Assembly: GCA_015295805.1 (NCBI GenBank)
Contig: DVEF01000052.1
Location: 1-60,585 of the forward strand
Source of the DNA: Geminocystis sp. M7585_C2015_104
Lineage (GTDB): Bacteria > Cyanobacteriota > Cyanobacteriia > Cyanobacteriales > Cyanobacteriaceae
DNA: 60,585 nt
Direction: 5' to 3'
Part shown: in pieces, positions 39,833 to 50,100 of the stretch
Position numbering within the stretch: the stretch's first letter is position 1
Layout: each line of letters begins with the position of its first letter
Position numbers and translations under genes: made by a program
The notes under the pieces: generated by a model
What the model was told of the DNA's origin: nothing
Seen by the model: the letters and a program-made list of their open reading frames with translations, nothing else
Databases searched by the model: none

Positions 39833-42800
39833 CTATTTCAAAAGCTGTAGACGTTTTCGAAGAATCTCCCTTTGTTTTTGGCTTTCCTCCAAGGCGTGAC
39901 GTGTAGTTTCAACTACCAACGTCGGCGCCTTTTCTGTAAAATTGGGATTATTAAGACGCCCCTGTAAGGAATTTATTTCCGATTCAATTTTAGCCAGTTT
40001 TTTCTCCAACTTGGCGGTGAATTTTTCTACATCTATAACCCCCTGTAGGGGTATCAAGACTTGAATTGTACCAACAACAGAGGCAATGGTTTTAGCAGTA
40101 TCCTCTTCCTCCAAACGGGAGACAATGCGGATGTTTTCCACCTTGGCTAAATCCCGGATAAACAGGTGGGTTTTCTGGAGGATTTCCCTCTCCCTAGGGT
40201 TTTCCGACTGAAGTATAACGTTTACTTTAACCGCCGGTTTGATTTCCGCCTCCGCCCGAAGATTACGTATTACTCTAATAGTTTCAAATAGCAATTGAAA
40301 TTCACTTTCCAAATCCTCGTCAATGAGACTGTTGGGAATAAGGGAGGGAGGAGATGATATTTCTGGTTGCTTTGTGGAAGTAATCGTCTCTTTCATTCTG
40401 GGGTGAGATTGACGCCGGCTGGGTATCTGTTTCAGAAAACTGGCAAAAGAGGCAACAGTAGCCTTTCTCTTGTCGGCAAAGAGAAGACTGTTATAGGAAA
40501 ACTGGAGAATGTAAAACAAACCAACCAGACGGAAGAAAGAGGGGAAAAGGGGTATACTGTCAACGGCAGAAACCACTGCTGCAGCAAGTCGGAAGACGAC
40601 TAGCAAGACAACCAGCAGAATGACTACTAATAGGGGTTGTTGGTATTCTGCCAGTGTTTTGGGAATTTGATTTAATAAACCAACAACCGACTTAAGGTAT
40701 AAAGACTTGGAGTGGGGAGGAGTGTCATCGGCAAAAGAGGTTTTATTATCCCTGGCAACTGTAAAGAAAGAATTATTCTTGGTTATTGTAATCAACTCAT
40801 CCACCACGGGGAAAGACTGTAAGGCTAAACTGTCGTCTTGTTTTTGGGTAAGGGTATGCCAAATCTCTTCAGTGATGTGAGGCATAAAAGGATGCAGCAG
40901 TTTTAATATCCCCTCCAATACATAGGCAAGGGTTTGTTGTGCTACTTTACGAGAGGTAGGATTGGCATCTTGTTGTAGACGGGGTTTTACTAACTCAATA
41001 TACCAATCACAAAAATCCCCCCAGATGAAATCATACAACCCCTTGGCCGCCTCCCCTAAACCATAATTTTCCAAGTAGTCAGTGGTTTGTTTTACCACCC
41101 GGTTAAATCGAGATAGAATCCAACGATCACTCAATTCCAGTTCGGTTAAACTAGGATAACCCAATTGTGCCGGGGTTTGCCCATCCAAATTCATCAAGAC
41201 AAATCTTGCAGCATTCCACAGCTTGTTGGCAAAATTCCTAGATGCCTCTACTGATTTCGATTCATCCGTTTTACGATCGTACTGTAAAGATATATCTTGT
41301 CCCGCACCGGCTACTTCTCTTATCAGGGTATATCTTAAAGCATCTGTACCATATTTGTCGCACAGCAGTAGAGGGTCAATACCATTATTGGCAGATTTAG
41401 ACATTTTCTTGCCATTTTCATCCCTAACCAAGCCATGGATATAGACATCCCGGAAGGGGATTTTGCCGGTAAAGTGACAAGACATCATAGTCATTCTTGC
41501 CACCCAGAAGAAGATGATGTCAAACCCTGTTACCATGGTGGTGGTAGGGAAGTAGACAGAGAAATCCTCGGTATTCTTTGGCCATCCCAGGGTAGAAAAT
41601 GGCCACAATGCGGAGGAAAACCAGGTATCCAACACATCAGGATCCTGTTGTAGGATTATATCATTTCCATAGATGGCAGTGGCCTTCTTCTTAGCCTCTT
41701 CTTCGTCGAAAGCCACCACGAAGGGGGTGTCATCAGTAATTTCCCCATTAGTTTTGCTAACCACATACCAAGCGGGGATTTGATGTCCCCACCAAAGTTG
41801 ACGGGAGATACACCAGTCTTGTATTCTGAGCAACCAATCCCGATAGACTTTGGCCCATCTTTCTGGTATAAAACGGGGGGATTGGTTATTTTCTAATTCA
41901 TACAAAGCCTTCTCTGCCAGGGGTTTTATTTTCACAAACCATTGGGTGGAGACAAGAGGCTCAACAGGCACTTTCCCCCGGTCACTATATGGTACACTAT
42001 GACGATAGGGTTCTACTTTTACCAGATACCCCTCCGCCTCCAGACGTTTTACTATATTCTGTCTAGCCACAAACCTGTCTTGTCCTGCAAATTCCCCCCC
42101 CTCTTGATTAATGGAACCATCTTTGTTTAGAATGTTGATCATGGGGAGATTGTGACGTTGACCTATTTGAAAGTCGTTAGGATCATGAGCTGGAGTTACT
42201 TTAACACAGCCAGTGCCAAAATTGGGGTCAACGAAGTCATCAGCAATGATGGGGATTTCGCGGCCGACGAGGGGGAGGGTAACACTTTTGCCAATTAGAG
42301 ACTGATAACGGGTATCATGGGGATTGACGGCAACGGCGGTATCCCCCAACATGGTTTCTGGGCGAGTGGTAGCAACCTGGATATAGCCACTACCATCAGT
42401 GAGTGGGTAACGGATGTGCCAGAGAAAGCCGTCGACTTCTTTGTTTTCTACCTCCAAGTCAGAGACAGCAGACTGGGATTCCGGACACCAGTTTACCATG
42501 TATTTACCCCGGTAGATCAAGCCTTCTTCATACAGACGGATAAAGGCAGTTTTGACAGCAAAAGACAAGTCTTCATCGAGGGTGAATTTTTCCCTACTCC
42601 AGTCTGCGGATAAACCCAGTCTTTTCAGTTGCTTAACGATGGTATCACCTGACTGTTGTTTCCACTGCCATGCCCTTTCCAAAAATTTTTCCCTACCTAA
42701 GTCGTAGCGGGTTTTGCCTTCTGCCTTTAGTTGTTTTTCGATGAGGGTTTGTACGGCTATACTAGCATGGTCGGTGCCGGGGAGACAAAGAGTATTTTTT

Positions 42801-43030
42801 CCCTTCATGCGGTGATAACGCACGAGGGTGTCAATGAGGGATATATTAAAAGCATGCCCCATGTGTAAGTTACCTGTGACGTTTGGCGGAGGTATGACGA
42901 TGGAATAGACTTCGTCGCCGGCATGGGGGTTAGCTTTAAAGACTTCACGGGATAACCAAAATTCCTGCCACTTGGCTTCCGTCTTGTGGGGGTCATATTG
43001 AGGGGGTAAAATAAACTCGGGCATAGTCAT
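39833..43030 (-). CDS. valS: Valyl-tRNA synthetase with inserted CAAD membrane domain
   Basis: Class I synthetase that charges tRNA-Val and edits misactivated Thr. 1065 residues, longer than the usual 880-950. HMGH (the HIGH motif) is at residues 56-59 and KMSKS at 542-546; the anticodon-binding domain and a C-terminal coiled-coil arm (about 990-1065) are present. The extra length is a segment at about 774-867 between the anticodon domain and C-terminal arm, with two hydrophobic helices (for example [20 protein letters not shown]). This is the CAAD module known from cyanobacterial aminoacyl-tRNA synthetases, which anchors them to thylakoid membranes. Flanking Ser/Thr/Pro-rich linkers fit a domain insertion. 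Confidence 0.96.
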   Translation of the reverse strand: MTMPEFILPPQYDPHKTEAKWQEFWLSREVFKANPHAGDEVYSIVIPPPNVTGNLHMGHAFNISLIDTLVRYHRMKGKNTLCLPGTDHASIAVQTLIEKQLKAEGKTRYDLGREKFLERAWQWKQQSGDTIVKQLKRLGLSADWSREKFTLDEDLSFAVKTAFIRLYEEGLIYRGKYMVNWCPESQSAVSDLEVENKEVDGFLWHIRYPLTDGSGYIQVATTRPETMLGDTAVAVNPHDTRYQSLIGKSVTLPLVGREIPIIADDFVDPNFGTGCVKVTPAHDPNDFQIGQRHNLPMINILNKDGSINQEGGEFAGQDRFVARQNIVKRLEAEGYLVKVEPYRHSVPYSDRGKVPVEPLVSTQWFVKIKPLAEKALYELENNQSPRFIPERWAKVYRDWLLRIQDWCISRQLWWGHQIPAWYVVSKTNGEITDDTPFVVAFDEEEAKKKATAIYGNDIILQQDPDVLDTWFSSALWPFSTLGWPKNTEDFSVYFPTTTMVTGFDIIFFWVARMTMMSCHFTGKIPFRDVYIHGLVRDENGKKMSKSANNGIDPLLLCDKYGTDALRYTLIREVAGAGQDISLQYDRKTDESKSVEASRNFANKLWNAARFVLMNLDGQTPAQLGYPSLTELELSDRWILSRFNRVVKQTTDYLENYGLGEAAKGLYDFIWGDFCDWYIELVKPRLQQDANPTSRKVAQQTLAYVLEGILKLLHPFMPHITEEIWHTLTQKQDDSLALQSFPVVDELITITKNNSFFTVARDNKTSFADDTPPHSKSLYLKSVVGLLNQIPKTLAEYQQPLLVVILLVVLLVVFRLAAAVVSAVDSIPLFPSFFRLVGLFYILQFSYNSLLFADKRKATVASFASFLKQIPSRRQSHPRMKETITSTKQPEISSPPSLIPNSLIDEDLESEFQLLFETIRVIRNLRAEAEIKPAVKVNVILQSENPREREILQKTHLFIRDLAKVENIRIVSRLEEEDTAKTIASVVGTIQVLIPLQGVIDVEKFTAKLEKKLAKIESEINSLQGRLNNPNFTEKAPTLVVETTRHALEESQKQREILRKRLQLLK

Positions 43031-43158
43031 ACAATGGGCTTAGTCTTCTCAAAATTAACTGACAGTGGGGAATCCTGTTTGATTATCAAGTTAGAGGATA
43101 ACAAATTTTGTCGTTTCGCCAGGGGGGGTGTAAAAGGGGCATATTTACAGACTATAGC

Positions 43159-43443
43159 TTAGTTTTCTTCCTTTTGTCTTTGACTGTTGGCCAACAAGTC
43201 TAATTTTATTTCGTCGATGGCACGATTGAGTTGGTTAATCTTCTCCTCCAGGGTTAGACGAGTATCCCCCTCCCGGGATTCATCTAGGGGTTTGTCAGAC
43301 TGTTTTTTGCGCACAAAGTCACCGGTGTTGGCGTTGGTAGACTGACTCTTGCTGGCAACAATACTGCCGATAACACCTCCTAGTATACCACCAACAATAG
43401 TGCCGAGGATGAATCCAGTTCCAAAGTTACTCTTATCACTCAT
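43159..43443 (-). CDS. Small glycine-zipper membrane protein (YtxH-like)
   Basis: 94 residues. After MSDKSNFG comes one hydrophobic helix full of Gly (FILGTIVGGILGGVIGSIVA, about residues 9-28), the small-residue pattern of YtxH-like proteins. A polar linker follows and then a helix LEEKINQLNRAIDEIKLDLLA that can form a coiled coil. Such proteins are often tied to envelope stress; the role here is unknown. The frame extends to 43596, inside mreD, but the ATG at 43441-43443 begins the recognisable part and avoids the overlap. It lies between mreD and valS on the same strand. Confidence 0.75.
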   Translation of the reverse strand: MSDKSNFGTGFILGTIVGGILGGVIGSIVASKSQSTNANTGDFVRKKQSDKPLDESREGDTRLTLEEKINQLNRAIDEIKLDLLANSQRQKEEN

Positions 43444-43520
43444 TATAATACTGACGATTAGTCTTTCCCCAATTATATTGTTACCCATTTTCCCCTGTTT
43501 AACAATCAGACTGGTTGGAA

Positions 43521-44081
43521 TTAGGGAAGACGAGGTTTGCGACTTGTGGGGGGATGAAGCAGAGGGCTTAGCGGGAAGTATACAAGTGGTGCCCACAAAC
43601 TACTAACAACAGCAGAGGCGAGGGAGTTTTTTTGGTAGTTAAGCCAGATGTCTAGTTGGGGGATAGAAGAAAGAAGGCTGTACTGTAGGGCGATAACAGT
43701 CTCATTAATAATCACCATGCCGAAGACGATTAACATTATGGAAATGGCATCTTCCTTCACATATTCATCCCTATAGACATTAGTAGTTAACAACGCCACA
43801 GCCAACAATCCCAACAGGTGGGAAGGGAAGACACCAGTAAGACTATCCCATAGCAAACCCAAATTAACGGCGGCAATTATACTATGCCACAAGTTGCGTT
43901 TGACACTCCATGTTACCAGCCAAATCAATAGCCAGTTAGGAGTAACTCCCACTAATTCTAATCCCGGGATACGCACCATCAATAGGATACAACAGAAAAT
44001 GACTGATATGACAACAACCAGTCGTCTTCCCCAGGGGGTGTCTCGCCAAAAGGAGGGGGGAGTATTTTTTCTCAAGTACAT
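43521..44081 (-). CDS. mreD: Rod-shape-determining protein MreD
   Basis: A polytopic inner-membrane component of the elongasome that links MreC and MreB to wall synthesis. 186 residues with several hydrophobic helices and the family-like blocks GVTPNWLLIWLVTWS and GLLWDSLTGVFPSHLLGLLAVALLT. In many cyanobacteria mreD follows mreB and mreC; here no mreB or mreC is upstream, only a kilobase-long gene-free spacer, so mreD appears separated from them. The start lacks a good ribosome site. The call rests on overall pattern and the GLLxDxLTG motif. Confidence 0.82.
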   Translation of the reverse strand: MYLRKNTPPSFWRDTPWGRRLVVVISVIFCCILLMVRIPGLELVGVTPNWLLIWLVTWSVKRNLWHSIIAAVNLGLLWDSLTGVFPSHLLGLLAVALLTTNVYRDEYVKEDAISIMLIVFGMVIINETVIALQYSLLSSIPQLDIWLNYQKNSLASAVVSSLWAPLVYFPLSPLLHPPTSRKPRLP

Positions 44082-45160
44082 ATACCAACAGAAAGGGGTA
44101 AATAGTTATTGATTGTGCCACGAATGAGAGAAAGGGTTTTAGGGCACTGACTCCTGCAGAGGGGGGTTTGTGTCTGTTTTGCCGCCATATTTATTCGTTC
44201 ATCACAGGAGGCTGCTGGGGGTTTAGATGTGGGATTTAGTCTTTTTTTTGGCTGCGGGAAGACTAATAATTGCCTCCCTAACTTTTCCCCCAGATTATAC
44301 CAGTCTTATGTCATTTTGGCCAAGTAGAAATGGGCAGGGGTTTTTTGCCATTAAACTTCGCCTGTGGGACAACCTCTTTGGCCTATAACTCCTCGGAGGT
44401 TTCTGGGAGTTTTGTTACTAGTGAGTCTCTGTGGGTTACCTTATTTTCATGATGATATTATGGCAAATTCCCTTTTCCTGAGACAACAACTGGTGTTATA
44501 CCAGCCACAGGAGGGAGTGCACTGATTGCCCGGAAAAAAAAGGGGGGAGGGGAGAAAGGAAGCTGCTTTAACCCTGGTTGCCAGTTGGTTTGGGAGTGAT
44601 TATATTTTTCTGGGAAATTTAGTACAAAAAAGGGTTTAAACTACACTGAATATATGTTTTTTTTACTGCCTAACTGCTGCTATTCTTCAACTCCCTTTTC
44701 CCTGGTTTTTTGGTGGTGGGCATTCAGGCTATCCCCTCGCATTTTACATATACCCAATTCTCATGGCACTTTCTCCGCAAATTGTGGGTAATATTTGCAT
44801 AAGTAGGTGTTTTAGGACCTTTTGTTCCCTTATTTATTCTACCATATCCCCTCATTGCCGTTCTTGCCTGAGTATTATTTCAGGAGATTCTGGCAATTTA
44901 AGTCTGGGTTGGGGCGTTTTTTCTCCTGGTAGTAGTTTCTTTCTGTCTAGCGAAAAAAATCTCATTAATTGGAGAGGGGGAAGTCGGAAATTTTTCCACA
45001 AGCCCCACTTGCTGGAAAAGAGTCACCATGTGCCTGGGGGTAGGTACTTATAATTACAGGCCCCTGGGCCACCTATTATGAAATAACAAAGAGGAGGGGA
45101 GACGGGATAAATTTCTAACTGGCTGGGAGGATGTGGAAGGGGATAATTATAAGAGTTTTA
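44082..45160 (+). other. One-kilobase gene-free spacer
   Basis: No convincing gene. A frame at 44763-45053 has low-complexity product and no ribosome site. TTTTCCACA at 44992-45000 matches a DnaA box, as a single isolated copy. Poly-T and poly-A tracts are common. The mreD promoter should lie at the left end, but I cannot place it. Confidence 0.5.
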
Positions 45161-45379
45161 TTAACTGCCTATTTGGGCACGAAGTTGTTTTAAAATCTGG
45201 TCGATTTTATTAATCTCAGGATGTTCGTTGATATTCTGCTCCACCTTCTTGTGAGACAACTTAATCTTCTTGCCCATATTGATAATATCATTGATCAGTC
45301 TTTGACGATACTGTTCTAACTCTACAATTACAGCTTCAATTTCAGCTTGGCTGACAGGTTGATTGACAACTTCATTCAT
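45161..45379 (-). CDS. Small conserved alpha-helical protein
   Basis: 72 residues from the chosen start, MNEVVNQPVSQAEIE. It is helical and charged (VIVELEQYRQRLINDI, then ...KIDQILKQLRAQIGS), without membrane segment. It resembles from memory a short conserved protein of cyanobacteria, and I do not know its function. The frame extends 10 codons to an ATG at 45409, but the ATG at 45377-45379 starts the recognisable pattern. It is divergent from the HEAT-repeat gene. Confidence 0.6.
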   Translation of the reverse strand: MNEVVNQPVSQAEIEAVIVELEQYRQRLINDIINMGKKIKLSHKKVEQNINEHPEINKIDQILKQLRAQIGS

Positions 45380-45472
45380 GGCAAATCCACAGTGTAAATT
45401 CAACCTCATATCTTGCCAAAGGGACTGGTGTGGCGTAAAGTAAACTTAAAAAAACTTTAAGCTGGAGGGGAT

Positions 45473-46144
45473 ATGGATCTTGAAAAGATTGAATTACAAC
45501 TAAATTCTGAGGATATACAAGAGAGAATAAGGGCAGTGACGGCATTACAAAATTATACTCCAGAGGTAGCAGTGCCACTTTTGTTAAAGGCAAAGGAGGA
45601 TGAACAATTTTTGGTACGCTCGTTAGTAGCCATGGGATTAGGGAGACAAAAGACGGCAGAGTCTTTCGCTACCCTATTGGAAATGTTAAAATTCGACAGA
45701 GACACCAATGTAAGGGCAGAAGCCTCTAATTCCCTTTCCCTATTTGGGGAAGTATCAATACCCCACCTACAACAGGCTTTCCATCAGGATGACAGTTGGC
45801 TGGTGCGTCTGAGTATACTAGGGGCAATGATGGAATTAAACTGCCCTAATGAGTTGTTAGATGTATGTATTTGTGGGATACGAGGGGATGACTATACGGT
45901 AAAGGAGACATGTGTGAGTTGTCTAGGGGCATTAGCAGGGACGGAGAAGGAAGAGGAGGCACTACAACAATTACTGCAGCTAGTGGATGACGAGTCTTGG
46001 CGAATTCGTGCTAAAGTGGCTATCGCCCTCAGTAGATACAATAACCCCCGTGCCACTGAGGCTCTAAATAAATTAAAACAGGATTCAGATCATCGTGTGG
46101 TGGCGGCGGCGTTAGAAAAGGAATTTAAAATGGGGGATGGTTGA
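45473..46144 (+). CDS. HEAT-repeat protein
   Basis: 223 residues composed of about six HEAT/PBS-lyase-type helical repeats, for example DDSWLVRLSILGAMMEL, DDYTVKETCVSCLGAL and DDESWRIRAKVAIALSR. Such repeats bind proteins or, in phycobilin lyases, help attach bilins. It is distinct in length and sequence from cpeY and cpeZ at the other end of the window, so a lyase role is only one option. The ATG has a good GGAGGGGAT ribosome site. The TRAP permease gene begins 6 bases after the stop, so the two form an operon. Confidence 0.85.
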   Translation: MDLEKIELQLNSEDIQERIRAVTALQNYTPEVAVPLLLKAKEDEQFLVRSLVAMGLGRQKTAESFATLLEMLKFDRDTNVRAEASNSLSLFGEVSIPHLQQAFHQDDSWLVRLSILGAMMELNCPNELLDVCICGIRGDDYTVKETCVSCLGALAGTEKEEEALQQLLQLVDDESWRIRAKVAIALSRYNNPRATEALNKLKQDSDHRVVAAALEKEFKMGDG

Positions 46145-46150
46145 AAGTCT

Positions 46151-47488
46151 ATGTCTGTTGACTGGTTGGGATTATTAATGTTTGCCGGGGCGTTATTATT
46201 TCTTGCTACCGGCTATCCTGTGGCATTTTCCTTGGGAGGGGTAGGGCTGATTTTTGCCCTAATAGGCTGGGGTTTGGGGATTTTTGACCCAATGCTGTTA
46301 GCGGCTATTCCCTCCCGCATCTTTGGGATTATGTCAAATTATACCCTTTTGGCTATCCCCTACTTTATCTTTTTGGGGGCAATACTGGAAAACACGGGGA
46401 TTGCCGAAAGACTATTAGAAACAATGGGGATATTATTTGGGCGTCTGCGAGGGGGATTAGCCCTGGCAGTGGTAGTGGTGGGGGCGTTGTTGGCGGCTAC
46501 CACGGGGGTAGTAGCGGCAACAGTAGTGGCAATGGGGTTGATTTCCCTGCCAATAATGCTGCGGTATGGTTACGACAAGCGATTAGCCACAGGAGTGATT
46601 GCCGCCAGTGGCACCCTTGGGCAAATTATACCCCCCAGTGTAGTGTTAGTGGTATTGGCAGACCAATTAGGTATACCGGTGGGAGACTTATTCATTGCCT
46701 CAGTAATCCCAGGATTGTTGATGGCGGCTGCCTTTGCCATTCACGTGTTGATGGTTGCCTGGTTACGTCCGGATATTGCCCCCGCCTTACCTGCAGAGGT
46801 GAGGAAGATAGATGGGAAACAGTTGTGGATTAGAGTTAGCGAAGCCCTAGTGCCGCCGGTTTTACTGATTTTTCTCGTTTTGGGAAGCATATTTTTTGGC
46901 GTGGCAACCCCGACGGAAGCTGGGGCGTTGGGAGCCATTGGAGCCATGGCATTAGCAGGTAGGGCTGGCCGTTTGAATTGGCAAACCCTCCGAAAAGCTT
47001 GTGAATCTACCATGGTAATCACCACTATAGTTTTATTTATTCTCCTGGGCTCAACCGTCTTCAGTCTGGTATTCAGGGGCATAGGTGGCGATAGATTTAT
47101 TGAGGACTTATTGGTGAATTTGCCGGGGGGAAAATGGGGTTTTTTGACGGTAAACATGACTGTTATTTTTCTCCTAGGCTTTTTTATTGACTTCTTTGAA
47201 ATTGCCTTTATTGTTGTCCCCTTATTTGCCCCTGTTGCCAAAACTATGGGAATAGATTTATTATGGTACGGAGTCCTTTTAGGCGCTAACTTGCAGACAT
47301 CCTTCCTCACGCCTCCCTTTGGTTTTGCCTTATTTTACCTAAGAGGAGTCGCCCCTAAGGAAGTTACTACTCAGGATATATATCTTGGTGTCATCCCCTT
47401 CATACTCCTACAATTACTAGTTTTAATTTTGATTATTATCTTCCCGCCATTGGCAACTTTTTTACCCTCCATCTCTGCTACTACTTAA
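46151..47488 (+). CDS. dctM: TRAP transporter large permease (DctM type)
   Basis: The large membrane subunit of a tripartite ATP-independent importer for organic acids or similar anions, driven by an ion gradient. 445 residues, the usual length, with many hydrophobic helices. Family blocks are GIMSNYTLLAIPYFIFLGAIL, ASGTLGQIIPPSVVLVVLAD and FFIDFFEIAFIVVPLFAP with ANLQTSFLTPPFGFALFYLRG near the end. The small permease DctQ and the binding protein DctP, which usually flank it, are absent; its only operon partner is the HEAT protein. The missing parts may be elsewhere. Confidence 0.92.
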   Translation: MSVDWLGLLMFAGALLFLATGYPVAFSLGGVGLIFALIGWGLGIFDPMLLAAIPSRIFGIMSNYTLLAIPYFIFLGAILENTGIAERLLETMGILFGRLRGGLALAVVVVGALLAATTGVVAATVVAMGLISLPIMLRYGYDKRLATGVIAASGTLGQIIPPSVVLVVLADQLGIPVGDLFIASVIPGLLMAAAFAIHVLMVAWLRPDIAPALPAEVRKIDGKQLWIRVSEALVPPVLLIFLVLGSIFFGVATPTEAGALGAIGAMALAGRAGRLNWQTLRKACESTMVITTIVLFILLGSTVFSLVFRGIGGDRFIEDLLVNLPGGKWGFLTVNMTVIFLLGFFIDFFEIAFIVVPLFAPVAKTMGIDLLWYGVLLGANLQTSFLTPPFGFALFYLRGVAPKEVTTQDIYLGVIPFILLQLLVLILIIIFPPLATFLPSISATT

Positions 47489-47568
47489 TAAGCAGTCAAG
47501 TGCCCCAACTTTTCCACCTTAAAATAGTCCAAAATGCCATTGGTAGAATTTTTTTGTTTCCGATTACT

Positions 47569-47676
47569 AAGGATTATTACAATTTCTTCAAGATTAAGCC
47601 CAAATATCCCCCCGGGGGGCATCTGAAAATACAATGTTGGTGCTACCATCGTAGAGAATGGCCCTTTCCCGTCTGA
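47569..47676 (+). repeat. Dispersed 110-bp repeat family, copy C
   Basis: Starts AAGGATTATTACAATTTCTTCAAG-like, then CCCCCCGGGGGGCATCTG and TTGGTGCTACC, AGAGAATGGCCCTTTCCCG. The left half matches copy A closely (AAGGAxTATTACAAT, TCTTCA); the hairpin region has diverged. Confidence 0.78.
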
Positions 47677-47861
47677 TTTTTAGAACATACGAAGTACAAT
47701 AGTACAGGGGATTTGAGAAAAAGGGTGAGATGTTTTCTTCTACTGTGGGAAGTTATAACAATTAGAGTTTCTACTCTCCAATAACTGCAGGGGTGAAAAA
47801 AATTTTTCTATCTCTGTCACTTCTCAGTTGCTATTACTTTTCCGAGTATAAACAAATGTTA

Positions 47862-47976
47862 CAGTTTCTTCAAGAAATACGCCTAACATACCCCCGGGGG
47901 GCGTCTAAATATCTGTTCTTCGTGCTAGCCTAGAATAGAATGGTGCCCTCCCCATGTGTTTTTATGGTATAGCTCA
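47862..47976 (+). repeat. Dispersed 110-bp repeat family, copy D
   Basis: TGTTACAGTTTCTTCAAG, CCCCCGGGGGGCGTCT, GTTCTTCGTGCTAGCC, AGAATGGTGCC, ending near ATAGCTC as in copy A. The end near TAGCTC in A and D suggests that this is the true right boundary. Confidence 0.78.
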
Positions 47977-48039
47977 ATACAAAAGAGCCGCCCGGTTGAA
48001 AAGTAGTTAGGAGAGAAGAAGGAGGGGAAGAATAGAGCT

Positions 48040-49194
48040 TCAGGCGGTGACGATGGTCTGGCAGAGTTTGTCCTCCAATTCCTTCTCCTCCTGATAGACG
48101 GCATCGATGGCTTGTTGTATGATTTCCCTAATGGACATGCCCTGTTGATACTGTCGCAGCCACTGTTGAGCCTGGTTTCCATCCCGTAGGATGTTATAGA
48201 CGGGGCTAAGAAAACAGGCAAATCCCAATTGTTTTGCCAGGGGATACAACTCTGCCAGGAGGTTTTCTAGCCAGTGACGAGCGATAATCTCCCTGCCATC
48301 TTGCCAGTGGTATAGTTTTGCCTCTAAACTATCTCGGCTGGCGGCTTCCTCGTTGTGACGAATGATTTTCAACAATTCTGTTTCTAAATCCCCTTGACTA
48401 ATAGTACTCCGTTTTAAAGGATCAAGGGTGTCGTCGGCCAAAACCTGGGTGATTCTGGCTTCCAAAAGGGCAGTGATGGCTAATAGGTGGAGGGGATTAA
48501 GCACTAAATCACATATCCTTAATTCTAGACGATTTAAACTATAAGGGCGATTATCCCCATTTGGTCTCACGGAACACCACAGGTGTCTCACATTCTGCAT
48601 AGTGCCGCAACTGAGTTGTTTTTCCATCCATTGGATAAAATGGCTATGATTGTGAAACAGGGGCACATGTTTGGGTGTGTGGGGAAACAGATGCCAGCGG
48701 GTGGAATGGTAACCCGTAACCCTATTGTCTAGAAAGGGGGAAGACGCACTTAAAGCCAGCAAAAGTGGTGCTTCACAGCGAATAAGACGATATGCCTGGA
48801 TAAGTTTCTCTGTGTTACTAATGCCTATGTTAATATGGACACTGGCAGTTACAATGTTGGTGTGGTAGGTTTTTTCTATATACTCGTGATAGGGATTTTG
48901 GGGATCTGACCGGAAAAATGTGCTACTATCCCCCAAGGAGAGTGTACTTCCTGGCACTATGGTATAGTCCCCCAGTGTCTCCAGATACCGCCTTAATTGC
49001 TGACGCGGGCGCAGCAGGGCACACAGGAGTTTATCATAATTACAAAGAGGGGCAGTAGTATATTCCACATTACGACTGTCTGGTTCTCTTACAAATCCCC
49101 GCAAGTCTTGTACTATTCTATGGGAAAGTCCTACAATTTCTCCTTCCCTAGTTCCCGTATATACCTCTACCTCAGATCCTTTTGATAGTAGCAC
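48040..49194 (-). CDS. gshA: Glutamate-cysteine ligase, cyanobacterial type
   Basis: Makes gamma-glutamylcysteine from Glu, Cys and ATP, the first step of glutathione synthesis. 384 residues, the length of the cyanobacterial class. Characteristic blocks are KGSEVEVYTGTREGEIVGLS, FVREPDSRNVEYTTAPL, GDYTIVPGSTLSLGD and SVHINIGI near residue 120. The start is GTG at 49192-49194 with AAGGAAAG just upstream, and gives the expected N-terminus. It is divergent from the Mrp operon across about 140 bases. Identification is strong. Confidence 0.92.
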   Translation of the reverse strand: MLLSKGSEVEVYTGTREGEIVGLSHRIVQDLRGFVREPDSRNVEYTTAPLCNYDKLLCALLRPRQQLRRYLETLGDYTIVPGSTLSLGDSSTFFRSDPQNPYHEYIEKTYHTNIVTASVHINIGISNTEKLIQAYRLIRCEAPLLLALSASSPFLDNRVTGYHSTRWHLFPHTPKHVPLFHNHSHFIQWMEKQLSCGTMQNVRHLWCSVRPNGDNRPYSLNRLELRICDLVLNPLHLLAITALLEARITQVLADDTLDPLKRSTISQGDLETELLKIIRHNEEAASRDSLEAKLYHWQDGREIIARHWLENLLAELYPLAKQLGFACFLSPVYNILRDGNQAQQWLRQYQQGMSIREIIQQAIDAVYQEEKELEDKLCQTIVTA

Positions 49195-49334
49195 ATCTTT
49201 CCTTTTTTCTACTGCTACCCTCTATTATCCCGTAAACTCTGTCTCCCTGACAAGATTTTTTGTCTTCCCCCATTTCTCCCTGCCGCAGGTTATCATGGGG
49301 TACTAAACAACCCATCTTACTTCTCCCCTACCCC

Positions 49335-49733
49335 ATGATTTTACATCTTTTTTTTCGTTTAGGAATCTGGTTTCTTCTAACTTCTGATTTTAGCCCCGCT
49401 AATATTATGATCGGTATGGCTGTTGCTTTTGTTTTGCCTAAACCACGTATCTGTTTTCCTGTGAGGGAGTGGTTGCCGGTTTTCACCAAGAGTATTTTAA
49501 TACTCCCTCAGGCTTATAAGGAGGCAATAGAAATGATGATTTTCCCCCATCGTTATGAGGGCTTGCAACTGGAAAAGGTTAGGCCTGGTAGACCAGATTT
49601 TCTGATATTCTTAGACATATTTTTCATCACTTTTACCCCAAAAACTGTGGTGATAAAATACCACAAAGAGGGCTGGTATGAAGTCCATAAAATTCGGAGA
49701 ATTCAACCCCTTATTGATGAGAAACAAAAATGA
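49335..49733 (+). CDS. mrpE: Mrp-type Na+/H+ antiporter subunit E
   Basis: 132 residues from the ATG at 49335; first of five overlapping or closely spaced genes for a multisubunit cation/proton antiporter in the membrane. It begins MILHLFFRLGIWFLLTSDFS and has the family segment LPQAYKEAIEMM and FIT...TVVIKYHKEGWYEVHKI, all typical of MrpE/MnhE. The frame is open to 49260, but the 25 extra residues are unlike the family and lie close to gshA. Its stop overlaps the next start as ATGA. Confidence 0.85.
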   Translation: MILHLFFRLGIWFLLTSDFSPANIMIGMAVAFVLPKPRICFPVREWLPVFTKSILILPQAYKEAIEMMIFPHRYEGLQLEKVRPGRPDFLIFLDIFFITFTPKTVVIKYHKEGWYEVHKIRRIQPLIDEKQK

Positions 49734-49978
49734 GGTATATTATAATCTGCATGCTGCTACTGCTCTTAATTCCTATCTATCAGACGGCAAGGGAAGAAGA
49801 CATTTGGCAGAGGATGTTGGCAGCCAGCAGTGTCTCCACCAAGGCGGCTGTTATGACTTTGGCAATTGCTACTTTTAGGGATGATGAGATGATGACAGTG
49901 GTGGGGGTTTTAATCCTAACTGTTGGTAACGGGGGATTAATGCTTTTGGCCCATCTTCTAAGGAAAATTAGTAGTTAA
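49730..49978 (+). CDS. mrpF: Mrp-type antiporter subunit F
   Basis: 82 residues, three hydrophobic helices (IIICMLLLLLIPIY, a central STKAAVMTLAIATFRDD, and VVGVLILTVGNGGLMLLAHLL). Size and position between E and G fit MrpF/MnhF, the small channel-lining subunit. It starts inside the mrpE stop (4-base overlap), so translation is coupled. Sequence likeness to MrpF is modest; position carries part of the call. Confidence 0.75.
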   Translation: MRYIIICMLLLLLIPIYQTAREEDIWQRMLAASSVSTKAAVMTLAIATFRDDEMMTVVGVLILTVGNGGLMLLAHLLRKISS

Positions 49979-50100
49979 ATAGGGAGAAATAAATGAAAGG
50001 CAATGTGGCTTATAACTTAAGGGCAATCAGGGGAGATTAAATGAGGAAAAATCTTAACAGGCTTTTAGGTAGAATTACCAGCGGTTTTACAGGAGGGAAA

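Larger units (their letters stand above)
47489..48039 (+). other. Spacer carrying two dispersed-repeat copies
   Basis: About 550 bases between dctM and the leftward gshA, with repeat copies C and D and no gene. The sequence between them is AT-rich and includes AAAAAAATTTTT near 47806. Confidence 0.6.

Noticed and set aside
44992-45000. oriC at a DnaA box
   Set aside because: A single isolated box without cluster, unwinding element or dnaA/dnaN neighbour.
44763-45053. 96-codon frame in the mreD upstream spacer
   Set aside because: Ser/Cys-rich product without motif or ribosome site.
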